A stretch of 64,000 bases of DNA from Actinomyces sp. oral taxon 171 str. F0337 (GCF_005696555.1 NZ_CP040005.1:1860001-1924000), one strand, 5' to 3'; positions 18,659 to 27,757 are shown, counted from the first letter of the stretch. Notes: generated by a model from the letters alone, not told the origin. Made by a program: numbers and translations.

Positions 18659-18693
18659 GTGGAGGGATGTGGAGGCAGTGGAGTGAGGTGGAG
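18659..18693 (+). promoter_or_regulatory. MraZ-box-like cluster C, four GTGGAG repeats on the plus strand
   Basis: Four perfect GTGGAG hexamers start at 18659, 18669, 18678 and 18688 (steps 10, 9, 10). They lie about 440 bp upstream of operator A in the 642-bp gap 18149-18790 between mraZ and the DUF3040 gene, and again point the opposite way. Apart from clusters A-C I see no gene or RNA in this gap. Confidence 0.5.
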
Positions 18694-18790
18694 GTCGGCG
18701 TGCGCCGACACAGCCTGAGGGGCGCAGGAATGCGGGCGGAGAGGAGAAGGAGAGAAAGTGGGTGAGGGCGGGGAGGAAGGTACGAGCTGG

Positions 18791-19204
18791 TCAGTCCTCG
18801 GAGTCGCGTCTGCGATCCCAGCGCTCGGACTGGCGGTCCATGAAGGAGGACCGCTTCTTCCCTCCGTTCCTATCCTTGGTGGGCCTGCCTCGACCTGCAG
18901 CGGGCCGACGCGGGCTCGAAGCGCTCTCAACCCGGGTCAGCGCCAGTGCGACCCCACCGACGGCTACGAGGAAGCCCGTGACCCCCAGCAGGATGGAGAG
19001 GAGGTTGTGGGGCACCGAGACCCCTGCGATGAGAAGAGCCAGGCCGACGAGAACCAGGGCCACACCACCACCGATATGGCGGGGCGAGGGGCGCGAGAGC
19101 CGACGCTCCTCACGCTGGAACGTCTGGGCAAGTTCGGGGTCATCCTCATGGAGCTGCGATTCCAGGTCCCGCAGGACCTGCTGCTCTCGCTCTGACAGTG
19201 CCAT
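18791..19204 (-). CDS. DUF3040 family membrane protein
   Basis: A 137-residue protein of unknown function found in many actinobacteria close to mraZ or dinB. It opens with MALSEREQQVLRDLESQLHE, the diagnostic DUF3040 start; ATG 19204 is preferred over the adjacent ATG 19207 because AAGGAG is then correctly spaced. Two transmembrane helices follow (IGGGVALVLVGLALLIAGVS and LLSILLGVTGFLVAVGGVAL, residues about 45-95), then an Arg/Lys/Ser-rich cytoplasmic tail. Position between dinB and mraZ, all on the minus strand, matches its usual neighbourhood. The role is not known; association with division genes is only contextual. Confidence 0.88.
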   Translation of the reverse strand: MALSEREQQVLRDLESQLHEDDPELAQTFQREERRLSRPSPRHIGGGVALVLVGLALLIAGVSVPHNLLSILLGVTGFLVAVGGVALALTRVESASSPRRPAAGRGRPTKDRNGGKKRSSFMDRQSERWDRRRDSED

Positions 19205-19270
19205 CATGCTCCTTGCTTCCGGGCGGGGCCGGGGATCTGCGCCGTGGTTGCCAGGATAGGCGCTGTGGCG

Positions 19271-19293
19271 GCTCAGGAGAAACTCTCCTGAGC
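19271..19293. terminator. Perfect 10-bp hairpin between dinB and the DUF3040 gene
   Basis: GCTCAGGAGA (19271-19280) and TCTCCTGAGC (19284-19293) are perfect inverted arms around a 3-nt loop. It lies 105 bp past the dinB stop and 67 bp before the DUF3040 start. No U-tract is visible. It could end dinB transcription or be an operator upstream of the DUF3040 gene. Confidence 0.5.
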
Positions 19294-19397
19294 GGTTGGG
19301 CCGGACCCGATCGGGATGGAACCGGTTTCTCCCGTCCTGATCCGCCTCACCTGGGAATCGTCCGGCTCAGTGCCTCTGCCGAAGCGACCTCCCGTCG

Positions 19398-20678
19398 CTA
19401 CTGCGTCCAGCTCGCGTCATCCTGCCCTGGTCGCCTCACCTCGTCGATCGGCGTCCGTGCGGCCCCGTCTCCTGGCAGAAGGCTGGCAGGGGCCAGCGCG
19501 TGGGCACCCCATTTGCGGCGTACGGCGTCGGCAGCCCGCTCGGAGGCGCCACGCCGAGGGTCCTCGTCCAGGAGGAGCTGCACACCGTCGTCGGGGCGCA
19601 GCAGCCCCTCGACCCGCACCCCCAGGAGGCGAAAACCACCGGGCGGGCTGGGCAGGGCGGAGTAGAGCGAGGCGACGGTCTCCCAGATGTCCTGGGCGAG
19701 GTCAGTGGGAGCAGCCAGGGTGCGTGATCGGGTGACGGTGGTGAAGTCGGCCCCTCGGGCCTTGAGGACGGCGACACGGCAGCGCAGGTCCGCCGCGCGC
19801 AGGCGCGCGGCGCACTGGTGGGTCTGGTCCAGCAGGACCCGCCGGGCGTGCTCCCGGTCGGTGAGGGTCTCGAAGAAGGTCGTCTCGGTACCCACCGACT
19901 TCTCCTCGCGTACCGGCTCCACCCGGCGGGGGTCGACGCCGTGGGACAGCTCGTGCAGGTGGCGTCCGGAGGCCCGGCCGAGGATCTTCTCCAGGTGGCG
20001 CACGTCGGTGTCCGCCAAGGTACGCACGTCCTTGATATCCCACCTGGCCAGGATCTCCTGCGTCCGGGCGCCCACACCCCACAGCGCCCCGACCGGCAGC
20101 ACGTTGAGGAAGTCCTGCGTGGCGCCGGCCGGCACCAGGAGCAGGCCATCGGGCTTGGCGTGGGAGGAGGCGAGCTTGGCGATGAACTTGGTGGAGGCGA
20201 TGCCCACCGAGGCCGGAACGCCCACTCGTCGGCGTATCTCGGCGCGGACCCACCGGCCGATGGTCACCGGCGGCCCCATACGGCGCCTGGCCCCGGTCAC
20301 ATCCAGAAAGGCCTCGTCGATACTCACCTTCTCCAGGACGGGGGTGACCTCCGCCAGAACGGCCATGACCTGGGCGGAGACCTGGGAGTAGAGGCCGTGA
20401 CGCACGGGCAGGACCACGGCCTGGGGGCAGCGCCGGGAGGCCTCGGCCATGGACATCGCCGAGGAGACGCCGAAGGCGCGGGCCTCGTAGGAGGCGGCCG
20501 AGACGACGCCCCGGCCGTCACGGCCGCCGACGATGACAGGGCGGCCGACCAGCTCGGGGTGCTCGAGGAGCTCGATCGAGGCGAAGAAGGCATCCATGTC
20601 GACGTGGATGATGGGGGTGGCGGAGTCATCGTCCCCCCAGGACCGGCGTGCGGCCCGGGAACGGGGTGCCCTGCTCAT
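19398..20678 (-). CDS. dinB: DNA polymerase IV (Y-family)
   Basis: Error-prone translesion polymerase. ATG 20678 follows AGGAGGTGGAG at ideal spacing, giving 426 residues. Active-site acidic motifs are HVDMDAFFASIE (Asp27, Asp29) and VSIDEAFLDVTG near 130; VGIASTKFIAKLAS and GARTQEILARWDIK (helix-hairpin-helix thumb) follow, and the C-terminal little-finger domain includes EEKSVGTETTFFETL. The extreme C-terminus lacks a clear beta-clamp motif, so clamp interaction is uncertain. No LexA-type palindrome was seen in the short divergent gap to the next gene. It is divergent from the methyltransferase-like gene at 20765. Confidence 0.95.
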   Translation of the reverse strand: MSRAPRSRAARRSWGDDDSATPIIHVDMDAFFASIELLEHPELVGRPVIVGGRDGRGVVSAASYEARAFGVSSAMSMAEASRRCPQAVVLPVRHGLYSQVSAQVMAVLAEVTPVLEKVSIDEAFLDVTGARRRMGPPVTIGRWVRAEIRRRVGVPASVGIASTKFIAKLASSHAKPDGLLLVPAGATQDFLNVLPVGALWGVGARTQEILARWDIKDVRTLADTDVRHLEKILGRASGRHLHELSHGVDPRRVEPVREEKSVGTETTFFETLTDREHARRVLLDQTHQCAARLRAADLRCRVAVLKARGADFTTVTRSRTLAAPTDLAQDIWETVASLYSALPSPPGGFRLLGVRVEGLLRPDDGVQLLLDEDPRRGASERAADAVRRKWGAHALAPASLLPGDGAARTPIDEVRRPGQDDASWTQ

Positions 20679-20752
20679 CTCCACCTCCTCAACGAGTGCG
20701 ACGGGATCACCGGCTGAAGGACCGGATGAGTCCCCCTGTGCCCCTCTCAGGC

Positions 20753-20758
20753 TACCGT
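20753..20758 (+). promoter_or_regulatory. TACCGT -10 box placed for a leaderless transcript
   Basis: TACCGT, then six bases, then GTG 20765. In actinobacteria this spacing puts the transcription start on the first base of the start codon. It supports GTG 20765 as the true start of the downstream gene. Confidence 0.55.
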
Positions 20759-20764
20759 GGGGCT

Positions 20765-21592
20765 GTGACACGTAGACGCAGGGCCTCCGGCGCCCCGGCG
20801 CCGACCGCCCTGCCCTCAGGCCCGGTGCGCACCTCCTTCGCCACGGCCGAGCTCGTGGCGCGAGACACCGGGATCCTTCTCATGCTCGACGGCGCGGAGT
20901 CCTCCTTCCTGGACATGCGCGACCCCTCCCACCTGGACTTCGAGTACCACCAGCAGATGGACGCGGTGCTGACGGCGCTGCGCGGCGCGGGCGGCCCAGT
21001 CAAGGCTCTCCACCTGGGTGGGGCGGGTTGCGCCCTGGCCAGGGCGTGGGACGTCACCCGCCCCGGCTCCCAGCAGGTCGCCGTCGAGATCGACGAGATC
21101 CTCGCGGACCGGGTGCGAACCTGGTTCGACCTTCCCCGATCCCCCAGGCTGCGGATCCGGGTCGGCGACGCCGCCGAGGTGGTCACAGGGCTGCGGCCCG
21201 GCCAGTGGCACGTCGTGGTGCGGGACGTGTTCAACGGCGGGAGCGTGCCGGCCTCCTGCAGGAGCCAGGAGTTCCTCGGCACCTGTCTGAGGGCACTGGC
21301 GCCTGACGGGCTGCTGCTGGTCAACACCGCCTCCATGCCGCGCGCCCAGGCCGGTGCCGAGATCGCTGCGCTCACCAGAGCCCTGGACGGAGACGCCTCC
21401 TGCGCGGTCATCGTCGCCGACCCCGCAGCGGTGCGCGGCCGGCGTCGGGGCAACCTGGTGCTGGTGGCCCGCCAGACCCCCTTCACGGCGAGCGAGCTCG
21501 AGGAGATCGAGCGTGCGGTGCGTCGTCTACCGCTGCCGGTGCGCACCTGGTTGCTCAACGACGCCGCCGTACCGCGGCCCGAGGGCGGCTAG
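20765..21592 (+). CDS. Spermidine-synthase-like protein (SAM-dependent methyltransferase fold)
   Basis: A 275-residue protein with a Rossmann methyltransferase fold: LHLGGAGCALARAW near residue 83 (nucleotide-binding loop), VAVEIDEILADRVRTWF, RIRVGDAAEVV and VVVRDVFNGGSVPA, a pattern shared with actinobacterial spermidine-synthase-like proteins that often lack true polyamine activity. The upstream half (residues 20-75) resembles their N-terminal beta region (LMLDGAESSFLDMRDPSHLDFEYHQQ, interrupted here by loops). GTG 20765 is favoured by a leaderless promoter; ATG 20726 with GAAGGA upstream is the alternative. It diverges from dinB. Substrate is unknown. Confidence 0.82.
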   Translation: MTRRRRASGAPAPTALPSGPVRTSFATAELVARDTGILLMLDGAESSFLDMRDPSHLDFEYHQQMDAVLTALRGAGGPVKALHLGGAGCALARAWDVTRPGSQQVAVEIDEILADRVRTWFDLPRSPRLRIRVGDAAEVVTGLRPGQWHVVVRDVFNGGSVPASCRSQEFLGTCLRALAPDGLLLVNTASMPRAQAGAEIAALTRALDGDASCAVIVADPAAVRGRRRGNLVLVARQTPFTASELEEIERAVRRLPLPVRTWLLNDAAVPRPEGG

Positions 21593-21640
21593 ATCCGCGA
21601 GAGGCGGCCAACCGGTCTGCTTGGGGCCGCTCGGCATCGC

Positions 21641-22579
21641 TCAGCCCCCGCGGCCGGGGTTCCAGCCCTGGGGCCCCAGGTCCCCGGAATCGTTGGCCTC
21701 CAGGAACGCCTCCAGACGGGCACCGATCTCGTCGGCGCTGGGCAGGTTGAGGATCGGCGCGGACGCGTCGACCTCACCGATGGCGATCCTGGGGGCCATG
21801 GCGTCGTACTGGGCCTCCAGGGCGGAGACGACGGCACTGACCTCCGGCTGCTGCGCGGCCTCGGCGTTGATCTCGGCGCGGTTGATGCTGGCGGCGGCCT
21901 CGAGGTCGCCCACTGGCAGCGCCAGGCCGGTGGCCTGCACGACGGCGGTCAGCAGCGCCGAGGCTCCCTGCGGGAACTCGTCACGGGCCACGTAGTGCGG
22001 GATCGCGGCCGAGACTCCTCGGGAGTCCAGACCCAGCTCGCCCAGCCGCAGCTCGAGGTAGGCCGACATCGATCCGGGCAGCTCGACGTGTCCGAAGAGC
22101 TCGGGCTGGTTGGGCAGCAGGTCGGGCTGGCTGCCGTGATGGTGCACATAGGTCGGGCGCGTGTGGGGCACGGCCATGGGGACCCCGCTCATGCCGACGG
22201 CCTGGCTCACGCCCATGGAGACGGCCAGGTGGGCCACAGCTCCGACGAACTCGTCCCAGCGGTAGTCCGGCTCGCTGCCATGGAGCAGGAGGACATCCTG
22301 ACCGTCGTCGTCATGGAGGAGGTCCAGGACCAGCTCGGGCATGATGACTGAGGAGTAGTTGTTGTGGACGAAGGTCATCGTGGGACGCCTGGCGCGGTAG
22401 TCCACGAGTGCGTCGATGTCGAAGGTGGCGACACGCTCGCTGGGGAGCGTCATGAGCAGCTGGTCGACGGCCAGAGCGCCGGCGTTCCCGGCGTCCATGG
22501 CGCCCTCGAAGTGGTGGATGAGGACCCTCGGGGAGATCGGCTGATCCGCGGGGTGCTGGATGGTGAACAGTGGTCTCAC
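21641..22579 (-). CDS. PAC2 family protein (proteasome-assembly-chaperone-like)
   Basis: A 312-residue cytoplasmic protein of the PAC2 family, ATP-grasp-neighbour proteins widespread in actinobacteria with unclear function despite the eukaryotic proteasome chaperone name. It starts at GTG 22579 (AGGAGGAGA nine bases upstream) and shows ALVDYRARRPTMTFVHNNY, LLLHGSEPDYRWDEFVGAV near residue 98, VGMSGVPMAVPHTRP and YVHHHGSQPDLL, all usual for the family. A helical C-terminus carries VSALEAQYDAMAPR and the ending PSADEIGARLEAFLE. It converges on the methyltransferase-like gene with a 48-bp gap containing a weak GCGGCC/GGCCGC hairpin. No operon partner is evident. Confidence 0.85.
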   Translation of the reverse strand: MRPLFTIQHPADQPISPRVLIHHFEGAMDAGNAGALAVDQLLMTLPSERVATFDIDALVDYRARRPTMTFVHNNYSSVIMPELVLDLLHDDDGQDVLLLHGSEPDYRWDEFVGAVAHLAVSMGVSQAVGMSGVPMAVPHTRPTYVHHHGSQPDLLPNQPELFGHVELPGSMSAYLELRLGELGLDSRGVSAAIPHYVARDEFPQGASALLTAVVQATGLALPVGDLEAAASINRAEINAEAAQQPEVSAVVSALEAQYDAMAPRIAIGEVDASAPILNLPSADEIGARLEAFLEANDSGDLGPQGWNPGRGG

Positions 22580-23074
22580 AGCCCGTCTCCTCCTGTCTGG
22601 CCTGGTTCATCCTCCCGCGGCGCGGGTCCGTCGGTGCGCTCTTCGCCCGGCCTGATGGGCGCGGGCGAGACCGACGGCGCCGAGGAGGGCGTGTTCGTGT
22701 CGTGCAATGGTCTCAGCATGGTCTTCGGTTCGGTGCCCGGCGCGACCCCGTCTCAGTCACGTTCGTCTCGGTCGAGCGACGTCGAGTGACTTCGTCTCAG
22801 TGACACGATTCGGCGTTTTATCAGGATTCATCCGGGCGAGTGCCCGGGAACGGCGGTTAGCGTCCTGGGCACTTCTGCCAACACCTTCTGGATTGTCGAT
22901 GTTCCCGCCCACGCCGGGTTCGGGCGGCTTGTTCGCCCTCGGCGTCCCCGTCGGGGCGTCAGCAGGAGAATAATGGGTCGACCGTACTGAAGCCATCACC
23001 GACCCCAGTACCCGTCAGCGTCAACCAGAGCAGGTCAGCGCGTTCTACGCGCCTGCCGGCCAGAACCAGAACCG
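22580..23074. other. 495-bp divergent intergenic region without a gene
   Basis: Separates the PAC2 gene from the HelD-like gene. I see no conserved open frame. A small hairpin, CCGGGC-GAGT-GCCCGG (22832-22847), and a GTCTCAGT(C/G)AC direct repeat near 22750 and 22795 are present. The start of the plus-strand gene has no clear ribosome binding site, so promoters could not be placed. Confidence 0.5.
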
Positions 23075-25681
23075 ATGCGAGGCCTTGTGAGTCAGACGAT
23101 CCCCTCTCGCCCACCGCACTCCCAGCAGGAAGCGTCTCAGCGGGCGGAGGAAGATGCGGGCAGTGTCCGCGAGCGCGAGATGCGCGGTGAGCAGGTTGTC
23201 GTCGACCTCGCCTACAGCGAGCTGGACCGCCAGCTGGCCCAGGCCCGTCACTCCCTTGCCCGCACCGAGGCCCAGGGCGTCAGCGGCACCCATCAGTCCC
23301 GCGGGGAGCGGGACGCCTATGCCGTGCACTACTCGTCGCTGGTCTCCTCCCTGGAGGGGGTCGAGGACCGTCTGGTCTTCGGACGGATGGATATGAGCAC
23401 CTCGCCCGATGACGCGTCGGACTCGGGGGCCTCCGGGCGGGCCCCGGCCGCAGTCTCCGGCTCTGGCAGGGGCGTGGGCGGCTCCTCCCCCGTCACGGAC
23501 GGGGGCCGGCGCCACTATGTGGGTCGTATCGGCCTGCAGGACGCCCAGCACCGTGAGGTGATCCTGGACTGGCGCGCCCCTCTGGCCCGGGCCTTCTATC
23601 AGGCCACGGCCTCCGAGCCCATGGGGCTGGTGCGCCGGCGGCACATCGACACCCGGGCCCGTCAGGTGCTCGGGGTGGAGGACGAGGTCCTGGACCTGGC
23701 CGCCCTCGAGGCCGGCCAGGTCCCGTCCGGCTCGTCGGGGACCTCCGTGGCCACTGGGGACCTGCAGGGCGAGGGGGCGCTCATCGCCGCGATGTCCAGT
23801 GCCCGTGACGGCCGCATGGGTGACATCGTGGCCACGATCCAGGCCGAGCAGGACCGGGTCGTCACCTCCTCGGGCCGGGGTGTGCTCGTGGTCCAGGGTG
23901 GTCCGGGGACGGGTAAGACTGCGGTGGCGCTGCACCGGGTGGCCTACCTGTTCTACTCCGAGCGCGAGCGCCTGGAGCGCTCCGGCGTGCTCCTGGTGGG
24001 GCCGTCTCGCACCTTCCTGCGCTACGTGGAGCAGGTACTGCCCTCACTGGGTGAGACGGGGGTGGTCTCCACGACGATCGGCGACCTGGTTCCCGGGGTG
24101 CGGGCCACGGCGCAGGAGGACGCCCGCGTCGCCGAGATCAAGGGGCGCTCCCTGTGGGTCGAGGCACTGGAGCGGGCGGTGCGGGGCCTCCAGCGCGTCC
24201 CGGAGGCTCCGCGTGAGATCGAGGTCCAGGGTGTGCGCCTGTCCCTGAGGCCCGACGACGTACGTGAGGCGGCCTACCGGGCCCGTCGGGGCGGCAAGCC
24301 CCACAACCTGGCCCGTGAGGCCTTCGTGATCTGGCTCCTGGAGCGCCTGACCGACCAGTACGCGGGGGCCACCAACCAGGACGCCTCGGACGCCGACACC
24401 CGCGCCTGGATCCGTGAGGACATCCGTACCGCCCGCGACGCCCGTCGGGAGATCAACCTGTGCTGGATGCCGACGACGCCCCAGGGGCTGCTGGAGCGGT
24501 TGTGGAGCCGCCCCTCCCTCCTGGAGCAGGTGGCGCCCTCCTTGAGCGAGCAGGAGCGCGAGCTGCTGCGCCGTGCGCCGGGAGGCGGACTGACCGCGGC
24601 GGACATTCCCCTCATTGATGAGCTGGCCGAGCTGCTGGGCCCCAGTGAGGACGCCCAGGCCCGGCGCGCCCGGCTGGAGGCCCGCCGCCGCGAGGACCTG
24701 GTGGCCTACGCGGCCCAGGCGATCGAGTCCCAGGAGCTGGGTGACGGGATGGTCAGTGCCGAGATGCTGGCTGACCGGGTCTCCCAGAGCGGCCCCACTC
24801 TTACTCTGGCTGAGCGGGCCCGGGCGGATCGGACGTGGACCTACGGGCACGTCGTCGTCGATGAGGCCCAGGAGCTGGGCACCATGGCGTGGCGGGCGCT
24901 GGCGCGTCGCTGTCCGGTGCGCTCCTTCACGGTGGTGGGAGATCTGGCCCAGTACTCGGGCCCCCACGCCCCGGGCAGCTGGGGCGAGGTGCTGACCGCT
25001 CTGGGGACGGCATCGGCTGAGAAGACTGCGGGCCGCTCCCGCTCACAGTCCCGTCACCGGGCCCGTTCGCGCTCGCGGCAGGGCAGGCAGTCGGGGCGCT
25101 CGCGCGGAGGGTCGACCCCACTGCGAGAGGAGGCGCTCAGCGTCTGCTACCGTACGCCGGCCACGATCATGGAGGTGGCTGAGGAGACGGTGACGCATCT
25201 GGGCCACCCGCCGGTCTACCCGGTGCGCTCGGTGCGCGACCTGCCGGACTGCCTGGAGGTCACGGACCTGTCGCAGTCCCCTCAGGGTGCCCAGCCCGAT
25301 GCCTGGGCGAGCGTCTTGCGCGAGATCGTCTCCCAGGAGTCGTCCCGTCTGGATAAGCAGGTGGGTGCCGGTGTCGGGCGCATCGCGGTCATCTCCTCCT
25401 CCCCCAGCCGTACTGAGGCGCTGCTGCGCGAGGCCCCGGACCTGGCCGCAGCGATGGAGGCGCCGGGAGGCGACGTGCTGCGCTCGCGGCTGCTGGTGGT
25501 CGATCCGGTGCTGTCCAAGGGGCTGGAGTTCGACGTCGTGGTGCTCGTGGACCCCGCTGAGGTCGGTGAGCGCAGCGCGGGGGATCTGTACGTAGCGATG
25601 ACTCGCCCCACGCGCCGCCTGCGGGTGGTCAGCCGTCTGACTCTGCCCCGGGGCCTGGAGCCGCGTTCAGGCGACCGGTGA
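23075..25681 (+). CDS. helD: HelD-like UvrD/Rep superfamily ATPase
   Basis: An 868-residue SF1 helicase-like protein. HelD proteins bind RNA polymerase and use ATP to clear stalled or inactive complexes. The N-terminal coiled arm (residues about 20-70, EQVVVDLAYSELDRQLAQAR) matches the RNAP-secondary-channel arm, and residues 140-230 (YVGRIGLQDAQHREVILDWR, ARAFYQATA) are the HelD-specific domain. Walker A is VVQGGPGTGKTAVALHRVAY near 272-291; motif II reads VVVDEAQELG near 592; the C-terminal motif is LSKGLEFDVVVLVDP with LYVAMTRPTRRL. An unusual Ser/Arg-dipeptide insert (residues about 647-685) interrupts the region before YRTPATIM. Start codon is uncertain: no clear ribosome binding site. 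Distinction from UvrD rests on the HelD-specific N-terminal domains. Confidence 0.88.
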   Translation: MRGLVSQTIPSRPPHSQQEASQRAEEDAGSVREREMRGEQVVVDLAYSELDRQLAQARHSLARTEAQGVSGTHQSRGERDAYAVHYSSLVSSLEGVEDRLVFGRMDMSTSPDDASDSGASGRAPAAVSGSGRGVGGSSPVTDGGRRHYVGRIGLQDAQHREVILDWRAPLARAFYQATASEPMGLVRRRHIDTRARQVLGVEDEVLDLAALEAGQVPSGSSGTSVATGDLQGEGALIAAMSSARDGRMGDIVATIQAEQDRVVTSSGRGVLVVQGGPGTGKTAVALHRVAYLFYSERERLERSGVLLVGPSRTFLRYVEQVLPSLGETGVVSTTIGDLVPGVRATAQEDARVAEIKGRSLWVEALERAVRGLQRVPEAPREIEVQGVRLSLRPDDVREAAYRARRGGKPHNLAREAFVIWLLERLTDQYAGATNQDASDADTRAWIREDIRTARDARREINLCWMPTTPQGLLERLWSRPSLLEQVAPSLSEQERELLRRAPGGGLTAADIPLIDELAELLGPSEDAQARRARLEARRREDLVAYAAQAIESQELGDGMVSAEMLADRVSQSGPTLTLAERARADRTWTYGHVVVDEAQELGTMAWRALARRCPVRSFTVVGDLAQYSGPHAPGSWGEVLTALGTASAEKTAGRSRSQSRHRARSRSRQGRQSGRSRGGSTPLREEALSVCYRTPATIMEVAEETVTHLGHPPVYPVRSVRDLPDCLEVTDLSQSPQGAQPDAWASVLREIVSQESSRLDKQVGAGVGRIAVISSSPSRTEALLREAPDLAAAMEAPGGDVLRSRLLVVDPVLSKGLEFDVVVLVDPAEVGERSAGDLYVAMTRPTRRLRVVSRLTLPRGLEPRSGDR

Positions 25682-25729
25682 GCCGGATCGCACACGGCCG
25701 TCACCGCCGCCGACCACGCAGGTTACGCC

Positions 25730-25744
25730 ACCGTAGGTTACGGT
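25730..25744 (+). promoter_or_regulatory. Palindrome overlapping a probable promoter of the acyl-CoA ligase pair
   Basis: ACCGTA-GGT-TACGGT is a perfect 6-3-6 inverted repeat about 100 bp before the first ligase gene, and TAGGTT inside it could be the -10. An AGGTTACG copy lies 15 bp earlier (25720). It looks like a TetR-type operator for a fatty-acid-responsive repressor; the regulator is not in this window. Confidence 0.5.
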
Positions 25745-25840
25745 TGATCCTGACGTCTCGTCGTCGCACCGGGCAGCACCCGCGGCGGGCGAGGCCTTCC
25801 CGGTCCGAGGAAGGTTCACGGCAGACAAGGGGGAAGACCC

Positions 25841-27757
25841 ATGAGTGCTTCACGCACGTCGGTAGCCGCGCTCACGCACGACGCCGCGTCGGCGGCCGGT
25901 TCGGACGCCTCTGGCGATGAGGCCCTTGAGGCCGTCTACCGGCAGGCCGGGGTGCCCTCCACGATCCCGGCGGTGAGCGAGCCCCTGTCCTGCATGCTGC
26001 GCGACGCCGCTCGGGACTTCCCGGACCGGGTGGCCCTGGACTTCCTGGGCGCCACCACCACGTACTCCCAGCTGGAGACTCAGGTGGCGCGGGCCGCGGA
26101 GGCCCTGCGGGGCCTGGGGGTCGGGCGTGGGGACGTCGTCGGGCTCATTCTTCCCAACTGTCCTCAGCACGTGGTCGTGGCCTATGCGGCCTGGCGCATC
26201 GGGGCGATCGTGGCCGAGCACAACCCGCTGGCGCCCGCCGCCCAGCTGCGCGAGCAGTTCCACATCCACCGCGGGCGCGTCATCATCGCCTGGGAGAAGA
26301 CCCTCGAGCGCCTCGTGACGGCGGTGGGTTCCCTGGAGGCGGCCGGTCTGGGGGGCCTGAGCGTGTACTCGGTGGACCTGTCCCGTCATCTTCCGCTGCG
26401 CAGCCGCCTGGCCCTGAGGCTGCCGGTGGCCGCCGCCCGCACCCAACGTCGTGAGCTGCGCGGCAGGATCCCGGCCGGGGTGCGCTCCTGGGACGATCTG
26501 GCAGCCTCCGCCATCCCCTTGGCCACGGGCTTCCCGCTGCCGAGCGTCTCCGACACGGCTGCTCTGCTGTACACCGGTGGGACGACGGGCACACCCAAGG
26601 CCGTGTGCCTCACCCATGAGAACCTGCGCTCGAATGCCGAGATGTCCTTGGCCTGGGCGTCTCGCACCACGAGCACGGGAAAGGAGACCTTCTACGCGGT
26701 CCTGCCCTTCTTCCACGCCTTCGGCATGTCCCTGTCGCTGCTGTGCGCGGTGGGGCTGGCCGCCACCCAGGTGGTGCTGCCCAAGTTCGGGGCGGACCTG
26801 GTGCTGGCCGCCTGGAAGCGGCGCCCGGCCACCTTCTTCCCGGGGGTGCCGGTCATGTTCGACCGTCTGGTGACCCGGGCGCGGGCCACGGGGGCGACCC
26901 TGTCCTCCTGCAAGATCGCCGTGTGCGGGGCGGCCCCCAACCCGCTGGCGGTGGCCCAGGCCTGGGAGGAGGCCACCGGCGGCACCATCATTGAGGGCTA
27001 CGGGATGACCGAGTCCTCCCCCATCATCCTGGGCAACCCGATCTCGCCGGCGCGTCGACCCGGGACCCTGGGAGTGCCCTACCCCTCCACCCAGGTGCGC
27101 CTGGTGGACCCCGAGGACGTCGAGCGCGAGGTGGCCCCCGGGGAGGTCGGCGAGCTGCTGGCCCGCGGCCCCCAGGTCTTCACCGGCTACTGGGACAACC
27201 CCGAGGAGAGCGCCGAGGTTCTGCTGGACGGGGGCTGGCTGCGCACGGGTGACCTGGTGCGTCAGGAGGCGGACGGTTTCTACGTCATCGCCGACCGCCG
27301 CAAGGAGCTCATCATCTCCGGGGGCTTCAACATCTACCCCACGGAGGTGGAGGCAGCGGTCCGCTCGATGCCGCAGGTGGAGGACGTCGCCGTCGTCGGG
27401 CTGCCGGCAGAGGCCGGTAACGAGTCCGTCGTCGCCGCGATCCTGCCCAAGGAGGGCCAGACGGTCACCCTGGAGCAGGTGCGCGAGTGGGCGGCCAAGA
27501 ACCTGTCCAACTACGCCCTGCCGCGACAGATCGCGATCCTGACCGAGATGCCCCGCTCCCAGATCGGCAAGGTGCTGCGGCGCGTGGTGCGAGATGAGCT
27601 CCTGGCGGCCCGGGAGGCGGCCTCCGGGGCGGCGACGGCGGCGGCCGTCTCCATCGTCGAGCACTTCCCCGGCAGGAGCGAGCGCAAGGACGGCGGTCAG
27701 CAGGAGGGCGGCCAGGACGGCAGGACCGGCCCCCAGGACAACGCGGCCTCCCGATGA
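25841..27757 (+). CDS. Long-chain fatty acid--CoA ligase (AMP-binding enzyme), first copy
   Basis: ANL-superfamily enzyme that activates fatty acids to acyl-AMP and then acyl-CoA. The 638 residues contain the P-loop-like LLYTGGTTGTPKAVCLTH near 241, the A5 motif IIEGYGMTESSP near 382, GWLRTGDLVRQEADGFYVI, the hinge DRRKELIISGGFNIYP and the catalytic C-terminal Lys in SQIGKVLRRVVRDE. Residues 590-638 are an Ala/Gly/Gln-rich tail missing from the second copy. GGGGGAAG lies seven bases before ATG 25841. It forms a tandem pair with the next gene after 75 bp and is close to it in sequence throughout, so the pair arose by duplication. Chain-length preference is unknown. Confidence 0.92.
   Translation: MSASRTSVAALTHDAASAAGSDASGDEALEAVYRQAGVPSTIPAVSEPLSCMLRDAARDFPDRVALDFLGATTTYSQLETQVARAAEALRGLGVGRGDVVGLILPNCPQHVVVAYAAWRIGAIVAEHNPLAPAAQLREQFHIHRGRVIIAWEKTLERLVTAVGSLEAAGLGGLSVYSVDLSRHLPLRSRLALRLPVAAARTQRRELRGRIPAGVRSWDDLAASAIPLATGFPLPSVSDTAALLYTGGTTGTPKAVCLTHENLRSNAEMSLAWASRTTSTGKETFYAVLPFFHAFGMSLSLLCAVGLAATQVVLPKFGADLVLAAWKRRPATFFPGVPVMFDRLVTRARATGATLSSCKIAVCGAAPNPLAVAQAWEEATGGTIIEGYGMTESSPIILGNPISPARRPGTLGVPYPSTQVRLVDPEDVEREVAPGEVGELLARGPQVFTGYWDNPEESAEVLLDGGWLRTGDLVRQEADGFYVIADRRKELIISGGFNIYPTEVEAAVRSMPQVEDVAVVGLPAEAGNESVVAAILPKEGQTVTLEQVREWAAKNLSNYALPRQIAILTEMPRSQIGKVLRRVVRDELLAAREAASGAATAAAVSIVEHFPGRSERKDGGQQEGGQDGRTGPQDNAASR

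Noticed and set aside
22707-22973. 88-codon plus-strand frame in the PAC2/helD gap
   Set aside because: No ribosome binding site, no hydrophobic or domain pattern; treated as intergenic.
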